A stretch of 8,253 nucleotides of DNA from Staphylococcaceae bacterium UBA6286. Its GTDB lineage: Bacteria > Bacillota > Bacilli > Staphylococcales > Staphylococcaceae. Numbering within the stretch: the stretch's first letter is position 1; every line of letters begins with the position of its first letter. The translations under genes and the position numbers were made by a program. Shown piece after piece: positions 1-5,586 of this stretch. The DNA lies in NCBI GenBank assembly GCA_002438305.1, contig DJUI01000048.1:9076-17328 (forward strand). Direction: 5' to 3'. The notes beneath the pieces were generated by a model, which saw only the letters and a program-made list of their open reading frames with translations, was not told the origin of the DNA and ran no database searches.

Positions 1-27
1 CTCTTTTTATGACTATTAATTTTCAGA

Positions 28-357
28 CTATTTCAAAGTAATGTAATATTTATCTGCTGTTTGATCGTATATGATATCAAGACCTATTACCTGCCATTCT
101 AACGGAACAGGCGTTAACGGCTGCTTAGAGCCTGTCATAATCAATGCCCGGACAAATGGATAACTCTCTTCAAATGATAGTTGATAACTCGAGTCCGGTT
201 CACTCAATACACGCTGTATACGTTTGATAATTTCATCATCAATCAATGTATGGTCTTTAATTTGAGGGTCTACGAATTTCATGACGGTTCGTCTATCAGC
301 TGCTAAACTTGCTTGAATCACTTCATTGACGATAGATTCTAATCGACTTTTATTCAT
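28..357 (-). CDS. Unrecognised 109-aa protein, coupled to the catalase-like gene
   Basis: I do not recognise this protein. It is small and soluble-looking, with no signal peptide or membrane segment. The N-terminal half is charged and probably helical (MNKSRLESIVNEVIQASL, then an IIKRIQRVL stretch). The C-terminal half is richer in aromatic and beta-type residues and ends in DKYYITLK. An in-frame ATG exists 30 nt upstream at 387. I prefer the ATG at 357 because a GAGAGGGAAAGTC ribosome site precedes it and because this start overlaps the end of the upstream gene by only 8 nt. That overlap suggests translational coupling and a shared transcript, so the protein may work with the catalase-fold-like product. 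I see no convincing terminator in the 27 nt after it. It is likely a real gene; its function is unknown. Confidence 0.7.
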   Translation of the reverse strand: MNKSRLESIVNEVIQASLAADRRTVMKFVDPQIKDHTLIDDEIIKRIQRVLSEPDSSYQLSFEESYPFVRALIMTGSKQPLTPVPLEWQVIGLDIIYDQTADKYYITLK

Positions 358-1144
358 GACTTTCCCTCTCTTTCCTTTTTCGTTCATATGATATGTTGTA
401 CATATAGTGTCTTAACAGTAATATCTCGTCATCATCCAACGGCCGCAAATAATCTCCGGTCTGCATAACATCAAAATAATCAATCTGTTCATCCGTTTCC
501 TGGATTAAACGTATCGTTCCTATATGACGAACTGTTTCATCCCTTCTTATTTGTTCAATAGAAGCAGCTTGATGATAACGCTCTGTATATAACAGTAGTT
601 GGTGGTTGATATATTTCACGTGAAACCGAGTGAAATCGTCATTGACTGTTCTGAAATAATGTAAATTATAGTATTTTCGATGAGTACGGTATGTGACTAT
701 AGGCATATGACGGATGAATTTACAGATATGTTGATGGAAATTTTCTATCTGCAATATTTTACGCCAGAGATTTAGTTTAACCTGCCAGTCACTTTGTTCT
801 TTGAGCGCAACAGCATAATTTCCAATTTCTACGATAGAATCCGCTTTAACCCACGGAAAATAGGGAAAAGTAACGAAAACAAGGTCTAAAGGCTGATTAT
901 TTCCTGATAAACGCATGGATAACCCTTTTAAAGACACACTCCATGACGGATATTTCGTACTGGGTGGTGCATCAGATAATCGTACGATTGCATGAGTCAT
1001 ATCACCAAGCAACTGTCTTCCTTCTTCATTCAATTGTACATCGGCATGATAATTAACGCCTTTTGCATGGGCACGTTTACTACCTTTTTCCGCAACACCA
1101 AGCCGTTCTATCGATGTTATCACTTTTAAAGCTTTGTTTTTCAA
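350..1144 (-). CDS. Catalase-superfamily-like protein, probably degenerate at the heme site
   Basis: The 264-aa product has no obvious signal peptide or membrane segment. Its N-terminal third follows the catalase core pattern. RAHAKG (His26) matches the catalase VVHAKG motif that carries the distal catalytic histidine. IVRLS (53-57) matches VRFS, and LKGLSMRL (72-79) followed by DLVFVTF (87-93) matches RGFAvKF and its following strand. Near residues 165-180, RFHVKY resembles the VKY strand of SrpA-like minimal catalases. I do not find the RxFxY motif that supplies the proximal heme tyrosine, so catalase activity is doubtful. The family call is from remembered motifs, not an alignment. The start is TTG at 1144, chosen for the strong GGGAGGT site at 1152-1158, seven nt upstream. 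The gene is divergent from the tetR-like gene and overlaps the next minus-strand gene by 8 nt. Confidence 0.6.
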   Translation of the reverse strand: MKNKALKVITSIERLGVAEKGSKRAHAKGVNYHADVQLNEEGRQLLGDMTHAIVRLSDAPPSTKYPSWSVSLKGLSMRLSGNNQPLDLVFVTFPYFPWVKADSIVEIGNYAVALKEQSDWQVKLNLWRKILQIENFHQHICKFIRHMPIVTYRTHRKYYNLHYFRTVNDDFTRFHVKYINHQLLLYTERYHQAASIEQIRRDETVRHIGTIRLIQETDEQIDYFDVMQTGDYLRPLDDDEILLLRHYMYNISYERKRKERESHE

Positions 1145-1286
1145 ACGACAGACCTCCCTGTTACTGGTCTATACCCGATAAATAAACAAAACAGTGATTC
1201 TGCAAAATATTTTATTATTTATCCTATTCAAGGTAAAATTTAGTTATCAATTAATGAATGTCCGAGTCACGGAAAGGATACTGCTT
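1145..1286. promoter_or_regulatory. Divergent control region between the catalase-like gene and tetR
   Basis: This AT-rich 142-nt gap must hold the promoters of both divergent units. On the plus strand a weak candidate is TTTATT (1211-1216), 17 nt, then TAAAAT (1234-1239). On the minus strand TTGCAG, 17 nt, then TTTATC is an even weaker candidate. Neither is persuasive alone. The two ribosome sites are clear: GGGAGGT (minus) and GGAAAGGA (1271-1278, plus). The region also holds an inverted repeat, listed separately. Confidence 0.45.
1177..1223. repeat. 9-bp inverted repeat, possible TetR operator
   Basis: GATAAATAA at 1177-1185 is exactly repeated in inverse as TTATTTATC at 1215-1223, with a 29-bp spacer that includes the 10-bp palindrome AAAATATTTT (1204-1213). 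It lies in the gap between a TetR-type gene and a divergent gene, where such repressors usually bind. The arms are AT-only except for one base, so chance is a real alternative. The arm spacing is wide for one TetR dimer, so the inner palindrome or two separate sites may be what matters. Confidence 0.35.
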
Positions 1287-1871
1287 ATGGCATTGATTAC
1301 CAAAACCTATCATAAAACAAGACAGCATCTCATCGATGTCATGAATGAAATGCTTCGCCATGCTACTATTGAAGACATCACCATTAAGGCGCTTGTTCAA
1401 CGTGCTGATATCACACGTTCTACGTTTTATACATATTATCAGGATAAGTATGCATTGTTTGAAGATCTGATTGAACAGTGCAATCAAGACATCTATTTTG
1501 CGTTAAGATATGTTCCTGCTGACCTGCCTGCAACAGAAGTAAGAACACATATATACGACAATGTATGGCAGGTTCTGACAGCTATCCATAATAATAAGCA
1601 TATATTTTCACAGTTACATCCTGAACTGAGAGGCAGAGTGCTGGATAAGGAAATTCGTTCATTCAAACCTATCATTTTGCAGCAAATACGTTATCTTAAA
1701 CCTCATGCTGCGATTGATCAGGACATGATTTCAACATTTTATCTTTCAGGAATGATATCTATCTATGATTTATGGGTCAGCAAGAACTTCCACATACCCA
1801 TTGAAGAATTATGTGAAACAATGACCGATTTAACGATGATCATCTACACAGATTACTTATTTAAGGAGTGA
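1287..1871 (+). CDS. TetR/AcrR-type transcriptional regulator
   Basis: This 194-aa protein has the size and layout of a TetR-family repressor. The N-terminal helix-turn-helix spans about residues 31-51 (ITIKALVQRADITRSTFYTYY) and continues into KYALFEDLIEQ, the usual start of helix 4. The helical C-terminal part, with its IYDLW and late Thr/Leu-rich helix, resembles the TetR_C_8 type seen in DhaS-like regulators; the ligand cannot be inferred. The reading frame stays open upstream to 1194, but the ATG at 1287 has GGAAAGGA eight nt before it and begins a typical N-terminus, while the upstream extension is low-complexity translated intergenic DNA. The stop is five nt before the epimerase start, so tetR is the first gene of a three-gene operon. 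It probably represses its own operon, the divergent catalase-like unit, or both. Confidence 0.85.
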   Translation: MALITKTYHKTRQHLIDVMNEMLRHATIEDITIKALVQRADITRSTFYTYYQDKYALFEDLIEQCNQDIYFALRYVPADLPATEVRTHIYDNVWQVLTAIHNNKHIFSQLHPELRGRVLDKEIRSFKPIILQQIRYLKPHAAIDQDMISTFYLSGMISIYDLWVSKNFHIPIEELCETMTDLTMIIYTDYLFKE

Positions 1872-1876
1872 TTGAC

Positions 1877-2770
1877 ATGGCTGAAACAGCAGTGATTTCC
1901 GGAGGAAGCGGCTTAGTTGGACAAGCATTGACAGAACGACTCGTAAAACAAGGCTTCAATGTAGTGATATTATCGCGAACTGACCATCAAAATACGGAAC
2001 AAGTTTCTTATGTGAACTGGTCAAAAGTGGACTGGATAAAACAAATGCCAAAAGCTGACCTTGTCATCAATTTGGCAGGTGCCACATTAAACAAACGGTG
2101 GACTGAAGAATATAAGAAACAAATATTGAAAAGCCGTATTGAATCCACTAAAAAATTACGTCACTATTTGCAACAAACCGGCTACAGACCCTATGTGATT
2201 AATGCAAGTGCAGTCGGGTATTATCCAACGGCTAAACGACTGACGTTTACAGAACGTGACGTCTTTGTTCCTCATAATTTCCTATCATCAGTAGTCTGTC
2301 AGTGGGAGGCCGAGGCAGCAGCAATTAAAGCACTCGGAACCGATGTCGCACGTTGCCGTTTCGGTGTAGTACTCGCGAAAAACGGCGGTGCACTCCCACT
2401 CATGGCATTGCCTTATCGCTTAGCAGCGGGCGGTCCTATCGCAGATGGCAGACAAGTATTATCATGGATCCATATCGATGATCTGACTGAGGCAATGCTG
2501 TACATTTATAAGCAGCGGTTAACAGGTATTTTTAACTTCACAGCACCACAACCAGCTACCCAGGATCAGTTCGGCCGAACACTCGGAAAAGTGCTGCATC
2601 GCCCTCACTGGTTCCCAGTACCAAAAGTGATGATGAACACTGTTCTCAGTGAACAGGCACAGATGGTTACCGAAGGTCAGCGTGTGCTTCCTGAACGATT
2701 ATTAGCTGAAGGATTTGAATTCAGCTATCCTGACGTTGATGCAGCATTAAGAGAGATTTACTCCAAATGA
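1877..2770 (+). CDS. yfhF: YfhF/TIGR01777-family NAD(P)-binding epimerase-like protein
   Basis: This 297-aa protein is an extended short-chain dehydrogenase of the TIGR01777 group (B. subtilis YfhF, E. coli YfcH, human SDR39U1). It has the nucleotide-binding GGSGLVG loop at 9-15, NLAGA at 65-69, NASAVGYY at 109-116 with the likely active-site tyrosine, and SWIHIDDL after residue 190. The last 50 or so residues match the DUF1731 tail (VPKVMMNTVLSEQAQM...EGF). Length is normal for the family. The substrate is unknown family-wide; old annotations call it a cell-division inhibitor, with little support. The ATG at 1877 is preferred over GTG at 1868 because AAGGAG (1863-1868) sits eight nt before it. 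That site lies inside the end of tetR. Its stop overlaps the ybgA start (ATGA). Confidence 0.9.
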   Translation: MAETAVISGGSGLVGQALTERLVKQGFNVVILSRTDHQNTEQVSYVNWSKVDWIKQMPKADLVINLAGATLNKRWTEEYKKQILKSRIESTKKLRHYLQQTGYRPYVINASAVGYYPTAKRLTFTERDVFVPHNFLSSVVCQWEAEAAAIKALGTDVARCRFGVVLAKNGGALPLMALPYRLAAGGPIADGRQVLSWIHIDDLTEAMLYIYKQRLTGIFNFTAPQPATQDQFGRTLGKVLHRPHWFPVPKVMMNTVLSEQAQMVTEGQRVLPERLLAEGFEFSYPDVDAALREIYSK

Positions 2771-3138
2771 TGGCTGAACAACGACAACTTGAGAAGTACT
2801 GGCGCGAGGAAAAATACTTGGTGATGTATCATAGTCAGGCAAGTTACGAAGCTATCAGAGCTTTGATGAAAGAACAGCCGAGCTACGAGGCACTTCACGC
2901 ATTGACTGAACAGGCAAAAAATACCCTACCGACTAAAGGTTCAAAGACCAATGCCTATCAGCATGTCTGGGGCTACTTCAAAAAACGTGCCACTGATACT
3001 GAGAAAGCCCGGACGTTTGCGCTACTTGAGCAGCTCGACACTTCCGAACAGCAACTGAAGCAGCATTTATACCAACTCGCAAAAAAATATACTGTCCAGT
3101 ATTTATTGGACAGTACATTGCTTAAAGATAACGCTTGA
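2767..3138 (+). CDS. ybgA: YbgA-type DUF1722 protein
   Basis: The 123-aa product is a stand-alone DUF1722 (YbgA) domain. Diagnostic parts are the opening W-x4-KYLVMYHSQASY (residues 12-27) and the core KGSKTNAYQHVWGYFKK (57-73), with the conserved Asn62, His66 and GYFKK. In many bacteria this domain is fused behind DUF523; in E. coli the free form lies next to the photolyase gene phr. Its biochemical role is unknown. The ATG overlaps the epimerase stop by four nt with only a weak AAGAGAG upstream, so translation probably depends on coupling. The final 17 nt overlap a minus-strand small gene, and nearby codons also encode that gene's terminator hairpin. No plus-strand terminator is evident after it. 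Confidence 0.85.
   Translation: MMAEQRQLEKYWREEKYLVMYHSQASYEAIRALMKEQPSYEALHALTEQAKNTLPTKGSKTNAYQHVWGYFKKRATDTEKARTFALLEQLDTSEQQLKQHLYQLAKKYTVQYLLDSTLLKDNA
3081..3115 (-). terminator. Intrinsic terminator on the minus strand, inside ybgA
   Basis: A perfect 9-bp stem, TACTGTCCA (3090-3098) and TGGACAGTA (3107-3115), encloses an 8-nt loop. Read on the minus strand it is followed within two nt by seven T (the A7 run at 3081-3087). On the plus strand no T-run follows, so it works one way only. It lies seven nt past the stop of the small minus-strand gene and within the coding end of the convergent ybgA. Confidence 0.8.
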
Positions 3139-3301
3139 TCAATTCTTCTACTTCGTGTTTCCAGAAGAATCGTTCGAGCTTATTTTTATGAAGGACTTGA
3201 ATGAGGTCCTTGGTCAGCCACAGTGACAATACATGAGGAGGTACACCCATCTCGTATATTTCTCCGGCGGTTACAAATGCTTCACGATGAGACATAGACA
3301 T
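3122..3301 (-). CDS. Small winged-helix (excisionase/MerR-like) protein, 59 aa
   Basis: This short reading frame encodes 59 residues starting MSMSHREAFVTAGEIYEMGV and ending VEELIKRYL. The order TAGEIYEMGVPPHVLSLWL (residues 11-29), then a basic turn KNKLERFFW, then a final helix, follows the excisionase/MerR-type winged helix (an aa-G-V-s-x-x-t-L-x-x-w-l helix pair, a strand pair, then an E-x-L-I-x-x-Y/L helix). DNA binding is inferred from this pattern only. Starts at 3301 or 3295 are possible; an in-frame stop lies nine nt upstream of the first, and neither has a good ribosome site. An AAGGAG at 3339-3344 is too far away for either. The terminator just past its stop supports a real transcript, possibly shared with the oxidoreductase gene 69 nt upstream. 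Confidence 0.55.
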   Translation of the reverse strand: MSMSHREAFVTAGEIYEMGVPPHVLSLWLTKDLIQVLHKNKLERFFWKHEVEELIKRYL

Positions 3302-3370
3302 CCATTCTTTCTATAGACGTTTAGATAGATTCGAACTGCTCCTTATTAATTTACCATAACTTCTATAGCG

Positions 3371-4864
3371 TTATCTAGAAGAGAGATCTTTAGAAGCAGG
3401 TCCTTCCAACACTTTGCCATCGCAGTCAAATCGCGACCCGTGGCAGGCACAGTCCCATGTTTTTTCACCATCATTGAAACTGAGAACGCAGCCCATATGT
3501 GTGCAGAACGGACTAACAGTATGTTCTTCTCCGTTCCGATCTTTATAGACCGCTTCAAATTGACCATCATTTAAAAATATAGCTGCTTCATCAGTTTTCA
3601 GGGCATCGCGGTCAGTCCGGTAATCTTTTACCGCCTTGCCCTGACCTTTAACAGCTGTAAATGCTTTTTTAGCAGTCGCTTTTGCCTGGCTGCTTAATGT
3701 ATCAATTCTCTGCGGCTTGAACAAGTCTTCGTACTTGTTAGCTGTGCCCATCACTAAGTCACGTAATACGACACTTCCGACAGCAGCAGTAGCAATACCG
3801 AACTTATTGTAGCCGGTTGTAATGAACACTGTATTATCATTCTTACTGTATCTGCCGATCAACGGCATTTTGTCAGCCGTCATCATATCCTGAGCAGACC
3901 ATTGATCAGTAATTTCATCAACATTGAACAGTTTTTTGGCATCATAGGCAAGACGTTCGTAAGCATGGGAGACATCATCTTTTGTTCCGACGACATGATT
4001 TTCACCGCCGACCAGTAAGCCGATTCCCTCTTCTGTAATATAGTGTCTTAACGAACGCTCAGGCATGTCTGCAACCTGAAACATCGCATATGGGATCGGC
4101 GTATGTTCTTTGGCGGCAACAATATATGACCGTTCAATCTCAAGGTGCAGTAGAAGGTTATGCTTAATATTCGCTATCGGGTAATGCGTCGCACATATAA
4201 CATGGTTAAAAGAGACTTCCTGACCGTCTTCTGTCTCCACTGTATTTCCGTCGATTTTTTTGACCATCGTTTCTTCATAGAAAGTCACCTCGAGTTCCAC
4301 ACATTGATCTACCATAGCAGACAAAAACTTCAATGGGTGGAACTGGGCCTGATCATACATTTCAAGACCCATCGTCGTCTCAAACGGCAGCCCCATATCT
4401 TTTTCATGCAGCGTTCCATTGATACCCAGCTGCTGGTAAGCTTCATACTCTTTCTTGATTTTCTTTTCGCTTTCGCCGATAGTCACTTGAATGCTTGATA
4501 GAGTTTCCATGTCACAATCAATGTCATATTCATCTGCCAGACTTTTAAGAATTTCAATTCCATCCATCTGTGATTCATAGAATAGGCGAGCTTCTTTTTC
4601 ACTGCGTTGTTTTATAATATCTTGATAAACAAAATGGTGCTGTGCCGTAATTTTAGCTGTTGTTCCAGCCGTCGTCACCTGTGCTAAACGCTGACCTTCT
4701 AGAACGGTTACTTGACGACCTGCTTTAGCGATTTGGTAAGCAGCAAGAATTCCTGCAATTCCACCGCCAATGACAAGAACATCTGTCTGTAAATCTTGAG
4801 TCAACTTTGGAAATGGGTTAAAGTGCGATGATTTCGTCCAATATGAAATATGTTCTTTTCTCAT
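3371..4864 (-). CDS. FAD-dependent oxidoreductase with C-terminal Rieske [2Fe-2S] domain (YhfW-like)
   Basis: The 497-aa protein joins a DAO-type flavin oxidoreductase to a Rieske domain, as in B. subtilis YhfW. Near the N-terminus, DVLVIGGGIAGILAAYQIAKAG is the FAD-binding Rossmann loop, followed by TTAGTTAKITAQH, typical of this subgroup. A second FAD-contact region is TTGYNKFGIATAAVG. The C-terminus carries the Rieske ligands C454-T-H456 and C472-A-C-H475, plus Cys459 and Cys474 in the positions that form the loop disulfide of bc1-type Rieske proteins. There is no signal peptide, so it is probably cytosolic. The substrate is unknown; electrons presumably pass between flavin and cluster. 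The ATG at 4864 has a GAGGGGG site seven nt upstream. The next minus-strand gene downstream is the small winged-helix ORF. Confidence 0.92.
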   Translation of the reverse strand: MRKEHISYWTKSSHFNPFPKLTQDLQTDVLVIGGGIAGILAAYQIAKAGRQVTVLEGQRLAQVTTAGTTAKITAQHHFVYQDIIKQRSEKEARLFYESQMDGIEILKSLADEYDIDCDMETLSSIQVTIGESEKKIKKEYEAYQQLGINGTLHEKDMGLPFETTMGLEMYDQAQFHPLKFLSAMVDQCVELEVTFYEETMVKKIDGNTVETEDGQEVSFNHVICATHYPIANIKHNLLLHLEIERSYIVAAKEHTPIPYAMFQVADMPERSLRHYITEEGIGLLVGGENHVVGTKDDVSHAYERLAYDAKKLFNVDEITDQWSAQDMMTADKMPLIGRYSKNDNTVFITTGYNKFGIATAAVGSVVLRDLVMGTANKYEDLFKPQRIDTLSSQAKATAKKAFTAVKGQGKAVKDYRTDRDALKTDEAAIFLNDGQFEAVYKDRNGEEHTVSPFCTHMGCVLSFNDGEKTWDCACHGSRFDCDGKVLEGPASKDLSSR

Positions 4865-4897
4865 GTAAGTTCCCCCTCAATTATCTTCTTCCTCCAT

Positions 4898-4922
4898 ATA
4901 CCCTCATTAAGTCAAGTTAGCC
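4898..4922 (-). promoter_or_regulatory. Candidate SigB-type promoter for the Rieske oxidoreductase
   Basis: On the minus strand GGCTAA (4917-4922), 13 nt, then GGGTAT (4898-4903) resembles the Bacillus/Staphylococcus SigB consensus GTTTAA-N12-15-GGGTAT, with a perfect -10 and four of six -35 bases. The site is about 33 nt before the start codon. No good vegetative promoter is visible in the same gap: TTGACT is present but lacks a properly spaced -10. General-stress control would suit a redox protein, but this is a pattern match only. Confidence 0.35.
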
Positions 4923-4923
4923 G

Positions 4924-4969
4924 AAAAATCATCGGCGGCTCTTCCCATGGAGATAAGTCGTCGATGATT
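4924..4969 (-). terminator. Terminator-like hairpin after the 93-aa gene
   Basis: Arms at 4927-4940 and 4956-4969 can form a 14-bp stem just past the stop of the upstream minus-strand gene. On the minus strand the outer 8 bp are perfect, two A-C mismatches follow, and the stem ends in TTTTT (the A5 run 4924-4928), as expected of an intrinsic terminator. In plus-strand RNA the same two positions are G-U pairs, so the stem is unbroken there but has no T-run. Confidence 0.55.
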
Positions 4970-4980
4970 CACTTTAACTG

Positions 4981-5262
4981 TTATTTAAACTGGTTATTTG
5001 ATAGGTGCTGCCTTAAGGCGGTGGCACCATAGAACGTCAAGCCTAAATCATAGATCAAACGGTTATTTCCTACTAACGTATTGTGATATGATAAGTAACA
5101 TTTATCAGACAAGTGTTCGAAGTGAAATATAAAGATTTCTTCTGATACATCCGAAAATTGATTGACTGTCAAATTCTGCAGCTGCTCTAACGATAGTTTA
5201 TTCGTCTTATGAAGATTGATAGTATGAAGAATGAAAAGTAATAATTCTCTATCTAAGTCCAT
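4981..5262 (-). CDS. Small protein, possible winged helix (YjcQ/DUF2513-like), 93 aa
   Basis: I do not firmly recognise this protein. It opens with a helix MDLDRELLLFILHTI, has a mid-section IFIFHFEHLSDKCYLSYH and ends with LIYDLGLTFYGATALRQHL. The order resembles small winged-helix proteins of the YjcQ/DUF2513 type, in which a helix containing H-x-x-x-L is followed by a strand and an LT-x-x-G-x-x-x-L ending. There is no signal peptide or membrane segment. The ATG at 5262 has a textbook GGAGGTG (5268-5274) five nt upstream, and a good promoter lies further up. It is therefore an independently transcribed gene, divergent from the transporter leader. Whether it regulates that transporter cannot be told from sequence. 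Confidence 0.7.
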   Translation of the reverse strand: MDLDRELLLFILHTINLHKTNKLSLEQLQNLTVNQFSDVSEEIFIFHFEHLSDKCYLSYHNTLVGNNRLIYDLGLTFYGATALRQHLSNNQFK

Positions 5263-5304
5263 ATTTACACCTCCACTTGTCTGTTTTTTAAAACATTTTT
5301 ATGA

Positions 5305-5333
5305 ATTATACATATTAAATCATCTATCATCAA
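5305..5333 (-). promoter_or_regulatory. Vegetative promoter of the 93-aa gene
   Basis: On the minus strand TTGATG (5328-5333), a 17-nt spacer, then a perfect TATAAT (5305-5310). The start point should fall near 5298, giving a short leader of about 35 nt before the ATG at 5262. Confidence 0.7.
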
Positions 5334-5380
5334 CTAATATATATTTATATACCCTTATTTTAGAAAACATGCATCTCTGC

Positions 5381-5409
5381 TTGACTTAAAATTTTAACAC
5401 TGATAATAT
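5381..5409 (+). promoter_or_regulatory. Strong vegetative promoter of the transporter leader
   Basis: TTGACT (5381-5386), a 17-nt spacer, then TAATAT (5404-5409), preceded by TG in the extended -10 position (5401-5402). Transcription should begin near 5416, about 235 nt before the transporter start codon. The distance back to the divergent -35 is about 50 bp. Confidence 0.8.
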
Positions 5410-5440
5410 AAGATAAATTCTAATAAACGAGGTTAAGACT

Positions 5441-5491
5441 ATGAATCAGTTATTATACACACAACTTAACAAAGGTTGGCAGCTGTCATAA
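5441..5491 (+). CDS. 16-aa leader peptide (MNQLLYTQLNKGWQLS)
   Basis: ATG at 5441 is preceded by GAGG (5429-5432) at an eight-nt spacing and lies about 25 nt after the predicted transcription start. The frame runs 16 codons to TAA. It contains one Tyr (codon 6) and one Trp (codon 13, 5477-5479). Codons 14-17 form a segment able to pair with hairpin 1 of the leader. Position and downstream structure suggest a regulatory rather than functional peptide: either a ribosome-stalling sensor or a classical attenuation peptide. Confidence 0.65.
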   Translation: MNQLLYTQLNKGWQLS

Positions 5492-5586
5492 TACTTGTAT
5501 TTATGCCCGTCATAGATATAAGTCATCTATGACGGCTTCTTAACCATCGGAGGCCGGACGCATCTTATGCCCGGTCTCTCTTTATT

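Noticed and set aside
1194..1286. N-terminal extension of the TetR reading frame.
   Set aside because: It has no ribosome site at 1194, and a typical TetR N-terminus with a good site begins at 1287.
3302..3370. Terminator for the flavoprotein gene in the 69-nt gap.
   Set aside because: Only a weak TTCTA/TAGAA pairing with no T-run is present. The likely terminator is further on, at 3081-3115.
4160..4498. Plus-strand ORF of 112 codons.
   Set aside because: It lies wholly antisense to the Rieske flavoprotein gene, has no ribosome site and its composition is not protein-like.
5334..5380. Possible second SigB-like GGGTAT on the minus strand near 5350.
   Set aside because: No acceptable -35 occurs at 12-15 nt, and a better vegetative promoter serves the same gene.
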